Of a stretch of 64,000 nt of DNA, positions 25,842 through 35,046 are shown piece by piece. The first letter of the stretch is position 1; each line of letters starts with the position of its first letter. Source of the stretch: Lacibacter cauensis (GTDB lineage Bacteria > Bacteroidota > Bacteroidia > Chitinophagales > Chitinophagaceae); assembly GCF_007830055.1 (NCBI RefSeq), contig NZ_VLLE01000007.1, positions 203,796 through 267,795 on the forward strand, given 5' to 3'. The notes beneath the pieces were generated by a model. That model was not told the origin of the DNA. It ran no database searches and saw only the letters and a program-made list of their open reading frames with translations. A program made the position numbers and the translations under genes.

Positions 25842-25849
25842 TATTTTTG
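25842..25849 (+). promoter_or_regulatory. -7 box TATTTTTG of the protease gene
   Basis: A TAnnTTTG match 16 bases before the ATG at 25866; it supports that ATG over the one at 25821, which would lie upstream of the promoter. Confidence 0.5.
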
Positions 25850-25865
25850 CATCGTATTAAACCTC

Positions 25866-26897
25866 ATGTCATCAATTTTACCGGTAAAGCTATTGGTAGC
25901 AGCAGCTATGTTATGGGCTGTTACAAACGGGTACGCACAAACGCCTGCCGGTAAAGACTCGTCGAGATTTGTGTTATCCGTAGCAGGCACAGGTATTCAA
26001 AGCAGCTCTTCTGCACAGAGTTTTACCAACGATCCGGTAATAGAAACCGATTCTGCAGATTTCATTATTCCTTTCAGCCGGGCTGGCAACCTTATCCTCA
26101 TTAAAGCGAAAGCAGACAAAATTGAAGGAAGTTTTATCCTCGATACAGGCGCTCCGGGGTTGATTTTAAATACCACTTACTTTCGTGATTACCAGGTTTT
26201 GGAAGGAACAACCAATGGCGAACAGAGTGGTGGAATAACCGGCAGTATCACCGATTATGGCCGCACAATGATTCGCAAGCTTTCGTTTGGTGCTGTGCAT
26301 TATCATAAAGTGGAAGCCGACCGCATCAGCCTGGCACATATTGAAAACAACAAGGGCATTAAAATCTTCGGCTTACTTGGTGTACAGCTGTTCAAGCATT
26401 TTGAAATGATCATTGATTACGAAAACAGCGAAATTCATCTGCATCATATCTCTAAGAAAGAAGCAAAATCATACCAACACCGTATGCTCAACGATACTTC
26501 GGCTTATTCTGTTTTTGATATTCAGCTCACCGATAACAAAATTCTTACGTACGGAAAAGTGGGGGGTAAGCGGCTTACTTTTTTGGTTGACACAGGAGCC
26601 GAATCGAATGTGATCGACAGCCGTTTGTCAGAAAATATATTGGACAGTGTTGCAATTACCCGCCGTATTACCTTAAATGGTGCAGGTAATGCGAAAGTTG
26701 ATGCTTTATACGGCGATATGCGCAATTTTACAATCGGTGAGCGATCAGTGAGTACGATGCCGGTGTTGGTAACAAATATGGCCAAAATGTGTTTTTCCTA
26801 TAACCGTTGTTTAGATGGAATGTTGGGCTTCGATTTTCTTTCGATGCATAAAATTGGATTTAACTTTGTAAAGCGTAAGATGTACATATGGAAATAA
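25866..26897 (+). CDS. Secreted retropepsin-like aspartyl protease with two DTG lobes
   Basis: 343 residues. A signal peptide (MSSILPVKLLVAAAMLWAV, probable cleavage after YAQ) is followed by two aspartyl-protease half domains: FILDTGAPG with Asp93, and FLVDTGAES with Asp242. Each half carries a later hydrophobic Gly motif (IFGLLGVQLF and LDGMLGFDFL), so both lobes are on one chain, as in pepsin-like pairs. Periplasmic or surface peptidase activity is likely from the motifs; substrate unknown. The stop codon overlaps the start of the next gene by 10 bases, so the two proteins are made from one transcript. The start at 25866 was chosen from the promoter; 25821 is the alternative. Confidence 0.85.
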   Translation: MSSILPVKLLVAAAMLWAVTNGYAQTPAGKDSSRFVLSVAGTGIQSSSSAQSFTNDPVIETDSADFIIPFSRAGNLILIKAKADKIEGSFILDTGAPGLILNTTYFRDYQVLEGTTNGEQSGGITGSITDYGRTMIRKLSFGAVHYHKVEADRISLAHIENNKGIKIFGLLGVQLFKHFEMIIDYENSEIHLHHISKKEAKSYQHRMLNDTSAYSVFDIQLTDNKILTYGKVGGKRLTFLVDTGAESNVIDSRLSENILDSVAITRRITLNGAGNAKVDALYGDMRNFTIGERSVSTMPVLVTNMAKMCFSYNRCLDGMLGFDFLSMHKIGFNFVKRKMYIWK

Positions 26898-28333
26898 AGC
26901 AAACCATATCCTTCCTTTCTTTACTGCGCAGGTTCGTACTGCTGCTGTTGCTGCTTATTGGCAGTAACCTGTATGCACAACCGCCTGTAAAGTCGTTTGT
27001 GGTAAAGAAGGGCTACATCTACATTACACTCAGCAAAAATATTCCGTTAAACGAGCTTGAAACCTTTATCAGGAATTACAGTTTAGAAGAGCTGGATCTG
27101 AAAAACTTTTTCAAAAGCAGCCGCCCCGATTCATTGATCAAACTTGGCTGGAACATTGTGTTGAATAATGGTGAAATGCTGGTATTGAGTAAAAGCATGG
27201 AGCCGGCCGAACAGTTAATGGATCCGGTTGAAAAAATACTGCTGGCACAAAAGCATTTGCAGAACTGGGGTGTTTCCAATAAAGAACCTTTGTATGGATA
27301 CAATCGCTTTAAGCGCAAGTATTCCTTTGCTGTAAAGGATTCAGCTGTAACGTTTTTTATGAAGGGCAACCTGCAGGCCAAACAGGTAATGCTGGCAGGA
27401 ACGTTTAACAACTGGAATCCCGATGCATTACCGATGATCAAAACTGACAGCGGCTGGATTGCTTTTGTAAAACTGGGTGCAGGCAAGCATTACTACAAGT
27501 TCATTGCAGATGGTAAATGGACGATTGATAAAGACAATGAACTGGTAGAAAACGATGGAAAAGGCAACGATAACTCTGTTTATTATAAAACCAATTTTGT
27601 ATTTGCGCTGAAAGGTTATACCGCAACAAAGCAAATGATGCTTGCCGGCAGTTTCAACAATTGGAACCCCGATGAAATTGCGATGGAACGTTGGGGCGAA
27701 GGTTGGCAGAAACAGGTTTACCTGTCTAACGGTACACATACTTACCGCTTCATTGCCGACGGCGAATGGTTTACCGATCCGTTTAATCCCGATCAATATC
27801 CCAACGAATTCAGCGAAACAAATGCAGTGGTATGTATTGGTCAACCGTTTGTTTTTTTCTTAAAAGGAAATCTTACGGCAAAGAAAGTAATGCTGAAAGG
27901 CTCCTTCAACCAATGGAAGAATTATGAACTGCAGATGAAGCGAACCGACAGCGGCTGGATTTTTCCGTACGTGCTCGGTCATGGTAACTATGAATATACC
28001 TACGAAGTTGATGGCAACGATTTAACGGATACCCTTACCCGAAAGAAGTTACCCAACGCAACACTGGTGATTGCACCCAATCAAACATTCCGGTTAAAGG
28101 GTTATGAAAAAGCAAAAAAGGTTTTTCTGGCAGGCGATTTTAATAATTGGTCGCCCGGCGGTTTTCCCATGCGTAGAGAAGGCGATATGTGGATTATTGA
28201 CCAGCACTTGCTGCCCGGCAAACATGTGTACAAGTTTGTAGTAGATGGAAAATGGATTGTTGATCCGGCAAATGAATTACGTGAGCCGAATGAATTTGGA
28301 GAAGAGAATTCGGTTTTGTGGAAGGAAGAATAG
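26888..28333 (+). CDS. Secreted protein with four tandem glycogen-binding (AMPK/CBM48-like) domains
   Basis: 481 residues. A signal peptide (to about residue 30, LYAQPP) and a 120-residue N-terminal region without recognised domain precede four E-set repeats, about residues 154-232, 237-316, 321-395 and 400-478. Each repeat has the pattern FxxKGxxxAKxVxLAGxFNNWxPxxxPMxxxxxGW followed by GxHxYKFIxDGxW. Repeat 3 is the most divergent (SFNQWKNYEL, and no FIADGxW). These domains bind alpha-glucans in AMPK beta subunits and branching enzymes. No catalytic domain is present, so it is a binding or scaffold protein. The gene overlaps the protease gene by 10 bases. Confidence 0.88.
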   Translation: MEIKQTISFLSLLRRFVLLLLLLIGSNLYAQPPVKSFVVKKGYIYITLSKNIPLNELETFIRNYSLEELDLKNFFKSSRPDSLIKLGWNIVLNNGEMLVLSKSMEPAEQLMDPVEKILLAQKHLQNWGVSNKEPLYGYNRFKRKYSFAVKDSAVTFFMKGNLQAKQVMLAGTFNNWNPDALPMIKTDSGWIAFVKLGAGKHYYKFIADGKWTIDKDNELVENDGKGNDNSVYYKTNFVFALKGYTATKQMMLAGSFNNWNPDEIAMERWGEGWQKQVYLSNGTHTYRFIADGEWFTDPFNPDQYPNEFSETNAVVCIGQPFVFFLKGNLTAKKVMLKGSFNQWKNYELQMKRTDSGWIFPYVLGHGNYEYTYEVDGNDLTDTLTRKKLPNATLVIAPNQTFRLKGYEKAKKVFLAGDFNNWSPGGFPMRREGDMWIIDQHLLPGKHVYKFVVDGKWIVDPANELREPNEFGEENSVLWKEE

Positions 28334-28336
28334 CCT

Positions 28337-28840
28337 TTAAATTTTGTTTTGTAATGCCTGCAGAAAAGCAGCAGGCTCATCAGGTGTAACAATAATTTTC
28401 TTTTGATCGTTAGTGAGCAGTAATATCACATTCCTGTTTCTGCGTGTTGCATACCAGGTCATTTTTCCCAGTTTGCTGTTACTGAATTTTCCAAAATAAC
28501 CAAACAATCCACCTACACCAAACAAACGGATTGATCCGGAAAGACTGTTATCATGTAACTGCTCGGCAGATACAATACTGTTTCGTACAATCGTTACAGG
28601 TGAAACGGAGCGTTTAATGATGAGTGCATCCGTTGTAACAGTATAACCCTGCGGACGAAATAAATAAGCCGACAGGTAAATAACGAGCAATAATGCAACG
28701 ATGAAAAGTGATGCCTGCTGTCCGTTCTCTTTCATCAGCCAGAGCTGAATAGCAATCGTGCTGACGAACACCAGTGTGAGCGCTATGGATAAATTCTTTG
28801 CTAAAGCATCAAGCGATGCTTTAAAGTAATTGCCGTTCAT
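28337..28840 (-). CDS. Membrane-anchored PH-domain-like protein
   Basis: 167 residues. Two hydrophobic segments (about 17-35 and 42-60) are followed by a cytoplasmic or extracytoplasmic domain beginning QGYTVTTDALIIKRSVSPVTI, the pattern of bacterial PH domains (the GYTVT..LIIKR strand pair, a central loop IRLFGVGGLFGYFG, and a C-terminal ITPDEPAAFLQAL helix). Function unknown. It lies 26 bases after the ThuA-domain gene and is the last gene of a three-gene minus-strand operon; its stop is 3 bases from the convergent stop of the glycogen-binding gene. Confidence 0.8.
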   Translation of the reverse strand: MNGNYFKASLDALAKNLSIALTLVFVSTIAIQLWLMKENGQQASLFIVALLLVIYLSAYLFRPQGYTVTTDALIIKRSVSPVTIVRNSIVSAEQLHDNSLSGSIRLFGVGGLFGYFGKFSNSKLGKMTWYATRRNRNVILLLTNDQKKIIVTPDEPAAFLQALQNKI

Positions 28841-28866
28841 GAGCTGTTTTTGAAAAACGCAGCAAA

Positions 28867-29589
28867 TTATTTTTTACCACCGATTGCATAGGTAATGCCG
28901 CCGAGTACATGTTTTAAAAAAGCTTCTTCTTTATACGACTCATCAGTATGTCCCAGTGCTGTATAAAAAGCACGGCCACCATCGTATGCATGATACCAGG
29001 CCATAGGATGATAGCTGCCTTCTTTACCACCTTCATAACTGCTTTCATCAATCGTAAGCAACACTTTTACTTCGGCATTTCTGTTTTTGAAATTATACCA
29101 CTCATCGAAACGTTCCCATGTTTTGGGCAAGTGTTCGGTTGAAAGATGTGGTTCGGCTGTTACATTCAGTTTTGCTTTTTGTTGCTTTGGATGGCTTGCA
29201 AAATAACCGCCAACCATGCGGCCATACCAGGGCCATTCGTATTCGGTATCGCTTGCTGCATGGATGCCCACAAATCCTTTTCCCGAACGGATATAATTTT
29301 CAAATGCAGTCTGTTGTTCAGCATTTAAAATATCACCTGTTGTGCTCAAAAAAACAACCGCATCGTACTGCTTCAATGTTTTTGAATTGAAGAAGGAAGC
29401 ATCTTCTGTAGTATCAACCAGGAAGTTGTTGTTTTTTCCCAGTAGTAACATGGCTTCTTTACCTTTTGGGATAGAAGCATGACGGAACCCTGCTGTTTTT
29501 GCAAACACCAGTATCTTTTTCTTTTGCTTGGATGTGGCAGCAAAAAGTAAGGGTAAGCAGATCAATAAAAGCAAATAAGGTAAGCGCAT
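28867..29589 (-). CDS. ThuA domain-containing secreted protein
   Basis: 240 residues with a signal peptide (MRLPYLLLLICLPLLFA). The body is a ThuA-type class I glutamine-amidotransferase-like domain: VFAKTAGFRHASIPKG, LKQYDAVVFLSTTGDIL, FVGIHAASDTEYEWPWYGRMVGGYF and the C-terminal GRAFYTALGHTDESY. ThuA proteins are linked to trehalose and other sugar metabolism, and in Bacteroidota they are often periplasmic sugar-modifying enzymes or binding proteins. Downstream of the M14 peptidase by 27 bases, so co-transcribed. Confidence 0.92.
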   Translation of the reverse strand: MRLPYLLLLICLPLLFAATSKQKKKILVFAKTAGFRHASIPKGKEAMLLLGKNNNFLVDTTEDASFFNSKTLKQYDAVVFLSTTGDILNAEQQTAFENYIRSGKGFVGIHAASDTEYEWPWYGRMVGGYFASHPKQQKAKLNVTAEPHLSTEHLPKTWERFDEWYNFKNRNAEVKVLLTIDESSYEGGKEGSYHPMAWYHAYDGGRAFYTALGHTDESYKEEAFLKHVLGGITYAIGGKK

Positions 29590-29616
29590 GGCACAATTGT
29601 TTATGACAAGTTCGGA

Positions 29617-31344
29617 TTATTTTTTCACTCTGTATACAGGATAACGCAAATGCATCGGTTCGTAGTAGGATGAGTTTTGATACACAAAGTTCAATTGTGC
29701 ACTTCCGCTCTTGGCAAATGCAGTATCTGTTGCCCGGCGTTCTTCCAGTTTTTGTTTGATTGCCGGGTTTTGTTGCAGAAATGCTTCAGCCGTTTCTTCA
29801 AACACATAGCTGCTGTAACCTTCTTTTTGCCCCAGGATACCATCAAAAAAGTTCCAGGCAAAATAACTGTCATCACCGGTTGGTTCCAATACTTCAATTA
29901 AAAAGCGGTTGGCTTTTTGGTTCATGGGTATGTACCAATCGCCTTTACGGAATTTCATCTGCTGCACTGTTTTACTCGTCTTTACTTCTGAGTTAAGATG
30001 GTGACCTTCATAGGGGCGGGGACTAGCTTTGTACTCATCAATACGATATACTTCCACTTCAATCGTTGTATCTTTTTTCAATTGCTGCATTTGCACTTTG
30101 TTCACCTGCAGCAGTTCAATAACCTTCCACCAGCCTTGCGGAATAACGTAGGCTGTTGGTTTTTCAATCATTGTTTTCGGATTGAAGAAGTTGTAGAATT
30201 TGATCATCTTCTCAAACGGCTTGTTACGATCGTAATACAAACGTGGCAAACCGGAGATGTTGCTGGGTTTACGTCCTGCTGCATATCCTTTGTAGAGTAT
30301 TTCAGAAAACTTCGAGCGGTCTAATGTAAAGCCAACGGGGAACTGTGTTTGTGTTAATTGTTCTTTCTGTTGCTGTGCACGCACCTGTTTAATGGCGGTT
30401 TGATTGGTTGCAGCAAACTCCATCATGCTCACCATTAGCTGGTAAGTTGCTTCAACACGTTGTGCATAGGGTTTCAGCATATGTGTTTCGGGTACAAAGG
30501 CAAATGTATTCCACAGCGATGCGTAACCGCTGCTGTAACGGGGACCATCCCAGTAAGCACTCCATCCGTTTTCGGGGTTATCACCAAAATTGTTCACGTA
30601 AGGCAGCAGGTCGTAACCTTTTGTTTGCATGCTTTTGTAAATGGCCGGTTCAAATGTCTGGTTCAGAAACTCGCCCATTTTACCGCCCAGTTTATTGTGT
30701 TGCGATGTGAGCAGGGTCATTACATGCTGGTAATCGGCACCATTGCTTACATGGTTATCGATGAAAATGTCGGGCTGTACCAGATGGAATATCTGTGCAA
30801 AGCTTTTGGCTTCTTTGGAATCATTCTTAATAAAATCCCGGTTAAGATCGAAGTTTTGAGAATTACCACGGAAGCCTTTTTCCACAGGACCATTCTGATC
30901 AATGCGATAAGTAGTGGTGCGGTTCAGCGCACCGCCAATATTGTACACCGGGATGATGGCCAGTACCACATTGGCCGGCAGTTTTGTTTTTTTAGTGATG
31001 ATATCTTTCACCAATGCAATACTGGCATCAATACCATCAGGCTCACCGGGGTGGATGCCGTTGTTGATGAGAATAACCACTTTGTTTTGCTGTTGCCATT
31101 GCAGAGGCTGAAACGTTTGATCGCTGCTCACCAGCACCAAATGCAGGGGTTCATTGGCATCGGTAGTACCCATTGTACTCATGGAAACAAGGGGAGAGGC
31201 TTTGTCAATTTGTTTCCATGCAGCGATGGCTTCGTAATACGTTACCGTTTCGGTACCCTTCGAGGTTTCATAACGGGTTACAGGAAGTTGTGCAAAAGTT
31301 GCTGTGGCACAAAGACCCGTCAGCAAAAAAAACAGTTTTCTCAT
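29617..31344 (-). CDS. Secreted M14-family zinc carboxypeptidase
   Basis: 575 residues. A signal peptide (MRKLFFLLTGLCATATFAQ) is followed by the M14 peptidase domain. Zinc ligands are His98 and Glu101 in GIHPGEPDG and the His in FIDNHVSNG (about 198). The catalytic Glu is in FVPETHML (about 287). A C-terminal beta-rich region follows (about 350-575). The protein is exported and presumably removes C-terminal residues or processes peptidoglycan-type peptides; the exact specificity is not visible. First gene of the operon with the ThuA and PH genes. Confidence 0.93.
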   Translation of the reverse strand: MRKLFFLLTGLCATATFAQLPVTRYETSKGTETVTYYEAIAAWKQIDKASPLVSMSTMGTTDANEPLHLVLVSSDQTFQPLQWQQQNKVVILINNGIHPGEPDGIDASIALVKDIITKKTKLPANVVLAIIPVYNIGGALNRTTTYRIDQNGPVEKGFRGNSQNFDLNRDFIKNDSKEAKSFAQIFHLVQPDIFIDNHVSNGADYQHVMTLLTSQHNKLGGKMGEFLNQTFEPAIYKSMQTKGYDLLPYVNNFGDNPENGWSAYWDGPRYSSGYASLWNTFAFVPETHMLKPYAQRVEATYQLMVSMMEFAATNQTAIKQVRAQQQKEQLTQTQFPVGFTLDRSKFSEILYKGYAAGRKPSNISGLPRLYYDRNKPFEKMIKFYNFFNPKTMIEKPTAYVIPQGWWKVIELLQVNKVQMQQLKKDTTIEVEVYRIDEYKASPRPYEGHHLNSEVKTSKTVQQMKFRKGDWYIPMNQKANRFLIEVLEPTGDDSYFAWNFFDGILGQKEGYSSYVFEETAEAFLQQNPAIKQKLEERRATDTAFAKSGSAQLNFVYQNSSYYEPMHLRYPVYRVKK

Positions 31345-31467
31345 ATCTTCTTTCGTTGGTCGGTTTTAAGAATCGTTGTGCAGGGTTACTGCCATGGCAA
31401 GTAAGCCAAGCCTGCTCAGAAACACGGTTCTTTTTATTTAATCGGGCAAAAGCGGGTATAAACAAAA

Positions 31468-31490
31468 AACCCGTCTGTAGCAGACGGGTT
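31468..31490 (-). terminator. Rho-independent terminator of rpsT
   Basis: A perfect 10-bp stem (31468-31477 with 31481-31490) with a 3-base loop. On the minus strand it is followed by a T-run. It lies between rpsT and the M14 gene. Confidence 0.9.
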
Positions 31491-31517
31491 GGAAATATCT
31501 TCAGTAACTGGATATAA

Positions 31518-31772
31518 TTATGCTAAAGCGTTCACTTTCTTTGTAAGCTTGCTCTTTAAGTTCGCAGCTTTATTCTTGTGAATTACACCACGCTTTGCCA
31601 ATTTGTCGATCATCGCAGCAACAGCAGGTAATTGCTCACCAGCTTCTTTGCCGGTTGTAATTGCCTGGAGATCACGGATAGCGTTACGGGTAGTTTTACC
31701 GTAGTAACGGTTACGATCTCTGCGCTTTGCACTCTGACGAACGTCTTTTTTGGTAGCCTTATGATTTGCCAT
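31518..31772 (-). CDS. rpsT: 30S ribosomal protein S20
   Basis: 84 residues, the normal length of bS20. The very basic N-terminus (MANHKATKKDVRQSAKRRDR), the KTTRNAIRDL helix and the C-terminal KRGVIHKNKAANLKSKL are characteristic. It binds 16S rRNA early in 30S assembly. Monocistronic, with its own promoter and terminator. Confidence 0.97.
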   Translation of the reverse strand: MANHKATKKDVRQSAKRRDRNRYYGKTTRNAIRDLQAITTGKEAGEQLPAVAAMIDKLAKRGVIHKNKAANLKSKLTKKVNALA

Positions 31773-31791
31773 ATCTTATTTTTTCGGACGG

Positions 31792-31799
31792 CAAAGGTA
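31792..31799 (-). promoter_or_regulatory. -7 box of rpsT (TACCTTTG on the minus strand)
   Basis: A perfect TAnnTTTG box 19 bases before the rpsT start. The sequence matches the rRNA promoter boxes at 58567 and 58697, as expected for growth-rate co-regulation. Confidence 0.6.
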
Positions 31800-32115
31800 G
31801 GGGAAAAATTCAAAATTCAGCGGATGTGCAAGAGTTTTTTTACGCAAAATCAGAATTCGCCCCATCCGGCATTGCAAGATCACCATTTCAGTACCAGCTC
31901 CCGTAAAATCTACGCAATCGTTCCCACAACAAACGGCTATGGTTATGCAACTTCTTGTTGCACCAAAGCTTGCCTCTCCATTAACAGCTACTTGTTGTAA
32001 ATGCCTGTGAATTAAAGCAAAAAATAACAAAATCGGATACATTGTCTGAACAACCAATACTCAAAACAACCGATATTTGTGCTCCTTTTTAAAGATTGAT
32101 AGTTCAAATTCCATC
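31800..32115. other. Intergenic region between rpsT and sucA, nothing assigned
   Basis: About 316 bases separate the rpsT promoter from the sucA start. Open frames exist on both strands, but their proteins look like chance products (Cys and Arg rich, no family motif). The sucA promoter must lie near its 3' end. I see no hairpin with a T-run and no RNA gene. Confidence 0.5.
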
Positions 32116-34872
32116 ATGAAAGATTTTCAATACATCACCGCCTCTCATCCGCAGTTTATCGAAAGTTTATACCAGGATTTTGTAAAGGACCCCAACAGTG
32201 TTGATCCTGAAATGAAAAAATTCTTCGAGGGATTCGATTTTGCTGTTAGTAGCGGATCAACAAATGGAACCTCGGCTCCGCTCGGTTCTGCTAATGCTGC
32301 TTCGACTCCGCTCAGCATTGACTGGATGCGGGAAATTATGGCCTACCGCATGATCCTCGGTTACCGTAACAAAGGTCACCTACTGGCTAAAACCAATCCC
32401 ATCCGTAAGCGGAAAGATCGTGGTGCAAATATTGAACTGGGCTTTTATGGTTTTACAGAGGCCGATCTGGATAAAACATTTCATGCCGGCCAGTTAATTG
32501 GCTTGGGCACTACCACCCTGCGTAACATTCAAAACCACCTGGAGAAATGTTATGCATCGCATGTAGGTGTGGAGTTTAAATACATCAGCGATCAAAAGAA
32601 AGTTGATTTCTTGACCAACGCATTTGAAAAAGAATTTCATCAGCCTTTACCTATTAACAAGCGTCGCCGTGTTCTGGAAAAATTAAACCAGGGGGTGATG
32701 TTTGAAAAGTTCCTGCACACAAAATACATTGGTCAGAAGCGTTTTTCGCTCGAAGGTGGTGAAACAACGATTGCAGCTTTGGATGCGATCATAAATACAG
32801 CAGCAAATAACGATGTACAGGAAGTTGTAATAGGAATGGCGCATCGTGGTCGTTTAAATGTGCTCGCCAATATTATGGGCAAAACCTACGAGCAAATTTT
32901 CAGTGAGTTTGAAGGCACGGCCAAGCTGGATCAAACCATGGGTAGCGGCGACGTGAAATACCACATGGGTTATGGCAGTGAAGTAGAAACGCTGGATGGC
33001 AAAACCATTCACCTCAAGTTGATGCCCAACCCATCGCACCTTGAAGCCGTAGATCCGGTTGTGGTAGGTTTCAGCCGAGCCAAGGCCGATATCATGTACA
33101 ACAGCGAGTTCGATAAAATTCTTCCCATCCTTATTCATGGTGATGCTTCAGTTGCCGGGCAAGGTGTTGTATACGAAGTATTGCAGATGAGTTACCTCAA
33201 AGGTTATTATACCGGCGGCACCATGCACTTTGTAATTAATAACCAGATTGGGTTTACAACCGATTTTAATGATGCACGAAGTGCAGACTATTGTACCTCG
33301 CTGGCATCAATGGTGCAGGCACCTGTTTTTCATGTAAATGGTGATGATGCAGAAGCAGTAGTAAAGTGTGTGGAAATTGCCACCCGTTACCGCCAGGAGT
33401 TTAACAGCGATGTATTTATAGATATGGTGTGTTATCGTAAACACGGACATAACGAAGGTGATGATCCGAAGTTTACACAACCGCATTTGTATGCGTTAAT
33501 TGATAAACATCCGAACCCACGTGAAGTGTATACCAATTACCTGTTACAAAACGGTGAGGAAGATGCCAAAGCACTGGCACAGGAAATGGAAAAGAAATTC
33601 TGGAGCGATCTGCAGGAGCGTTTAGATGAAGTAAAACAGAATCCGCTTCCTTATCACTACCAGGCGCCGGAACTGGCATGGAAAAGTTTACGCCGTGCAA
33701 CAGCTGAAGATTTTTTACAATCGCCGGTAACTGCTATTAAAGAAGCCGATTTTGAAAAGATCTTTTCTTCGATCATGAAATGGCCGGAAGATTTTAAGCC
33801 ATTGAAGAAAGTTGAAAAAATCATTCAGGATAAAATTAAACTCTACAACGAAGAAAATAAGATCGATTGGGCTACCGGTGAGTTAATGGCCTACGCAAGT
33901 CTAATGCTTGATGGTAATGATGTACGTATGAGTGGTCAGGATGTACGTCGTGGTACCTTTTCTCACCGTCATGCTGTATTGCGTGATGAGAACAACGACA
34001 AAGCCTACAATCGTCTGGCGCATATTGATGGAGCTGCCGGTCATTTCCGTATTTATAATTCATTGTTGAGTGAATATGGTGTGTTAGGTTTTGAATACGG
34101 GTATGCTATGGCCAACCCCAACGCATTGGTGTTGTGGGAAGCACAGTTTGGCGATTTTAGCAATGGTGCACAAACCATGATCGATCAGTTTATTGCTGCA
34201 GGCGAACAAAAATGGAACCGTATGAACGGTGTGACCATGTTACTGCCACATGGCTATGAAGGACAAGGCCCTGAACACAGCAGTGCGAGACTGGAGCGTT
34301 ACCTGCAGTTATGTGCAGAGCTGAACATGGTGGTAACGAACATTACTACAGCAGCCAACTTCTTCCATGCGTTACGCCGCCAGTTGGCGTGGCCGTTCCG
34401 TAAACCATTGATCAATTTTGCACCGAAGGCCAATCTGCGTCACCCCGGAACCTATTCGTTAAAAGAAGAATTCCTCAGTGGCGGATTTAAAGAAGTGATC
34501 GATGATCCTACAAATCCGGAAGCCGCACAGGTGAAGAAAGTATTCTTCTGCAGCGGTAAAATGTATTACGATCTGGCAGAACGCAAAGCAAAAGATAACC
34601 GTTCAGATGTTGCCATCATTCGTTTGGAACAGATATATCCCTTACCTGTTGAACAGTTGAAAGCCTTATACAACAAGTACAGTAAGGCTACCTGGTTCTG
34701 GGTACAGGAAGAGCCACTGAACATGGGTGCAGCATCGTTCCTGCAAATGAACCTGAAAGACATCAACTACGGTGTCATCAGCCGCTCAGCTTCAGCCTCC
34801 ACTGCCACCGGTTACAATAAAGTACACCAGCAGGAGCAGGCCGAAATTATTGATACGGCGTTTTCGCTTTAA
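32116..34872 (+). CDS. sucA: 2-oxoglutarate dehydrogenase E1 component
   Basis: 918 residues from the ATG at 32116 (MKDFQYITASHPQF). Thiamine-diphosphate enzyme that decarboxylates 2-oxoglutarate in the TCA cycle and passes the succinyl group to SucB. The N-terminal FIESLYQDFVKDPNSVDPEMKKFF, GMAHRGRLNVL, the TPP-binding GDASVAGQGVVYE and INNQIGFTTD, and the C-terminal LPHGYEGQGPEHSSAR and AAFF-type FFHALRRQ are family hallmarks. A longer start at 32077 has no support. Ends at a strong palindromic terminator. Confidence 0.97.
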   Translation: MKDFQYITASHPQFIESLYQDFVKDPNSVDPEMKKFFEGFDFAVSSGSTNGTSAPLGSANAASTPLSIDWMREIMAYRMILGYRNKGHLLAKTNPIRKRKDRGANIELGFYGFTEADLDKTFHAGQLIGLGTTTLRNIQNHLEKCYASHVGVEFKYISDQKKVDFLTNAFEKEFHQPLPINKRRRVLEKLNQGVMFEKFLHTKYIGQKRFSLEGGETTIAALDAIINTAANNDVQEVVIGMAHRGRLNVLANIMGKTYEQIFSEFEGTAKLDQTMGSGDVKYHMGYGSEVETLDGKTIHLKLMPNPSHLEAVDPVVVGFSRAKADIMYNSEFDKILPILIHGDASVAGQGVVYEVLQMSYLKGYYTGGTMHFVINNQIGFTTDFNDARSADYCTSLASMVQAPVFHVNGDDAEAVVKCVEIATRYRQEFNSDVFIDMVCYRKHGHNEGDDPKFTQPHLYALIDKHPNPREVYTNYLLQNGEEDAKALAQEMEKKFWSDLQERLDEVKQNPLPYHYQAPELAWKSLRRATAEDFLQSPVTAIKEADFEKIFSSIMKWPEDFKPLKKVEKIIQDKIKLYNEENKIDWATGELMAYASLMLDGNDVRMSGQDVRRGTFSHRHAVLRDENNDKAYNRLAHIDGAAGHFRIYNSLLSEYGVLGFEYGYAMANPNALVLWEAQFGDFSNGAQTMIDQFIAAGEQKWNRMNGVTMLLPHGYEGQGPEHSSARLERYLQLCAELNMVVTNITTAANFFHALRRQLAWPFRKPLINFAPKANLRHPGTYSLKEEFLSGGFKEVIDDPTNPEAAQVKKVFFCSGKMYYDLAERKAKDNRSDVAIIRLEQIYPLPVEQLKALYNKYSKATWFWVQEEPLNMGAASFLQMNLKDINYGVISRSASASTATGYNKVHQQEQAEIIDTAFSL

Positions 34873-34895
34873 GTTGAAAGAATAAGATTTTCGTT

Positions 34896-34925
34896 AAAAA
34901 CCCCCTGCTTAAGCAGGGGGTTTTT
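34896..34925 (+). terminator. Rho-independent terminator of sucA
   Basis: A perfect 15-base inverted repeat (34896-34910 with 34911-34925), rich in C and G with A/T ends, 23 bases after the sucA stop. Confidence 0.9.
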
Positions 34926-35046
34926 GTTTGTTTTACACTCTTATTTCCATTGCAGCACACTTATAAGTAACTTATGTGCGGCTTTCATTTTTTTAATTAT
35001 TTTCAACACCGGATCATTGTAAAACATTTTTTCAAATTCAATAAAT

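Noticed and set aside
30460..31404. 314-codon plus-strand frame opposite the M14 peptidase gene
   Set aside because: Antisense shadow; the minus strand has a signal peptide and zinc-peptidase motifs.
31776..32057. Minus-strand frame between rpsT and sucA
   Set aside because: Cys/Arg-rich chance translation overlapping the rpsT promoter; no supported family.
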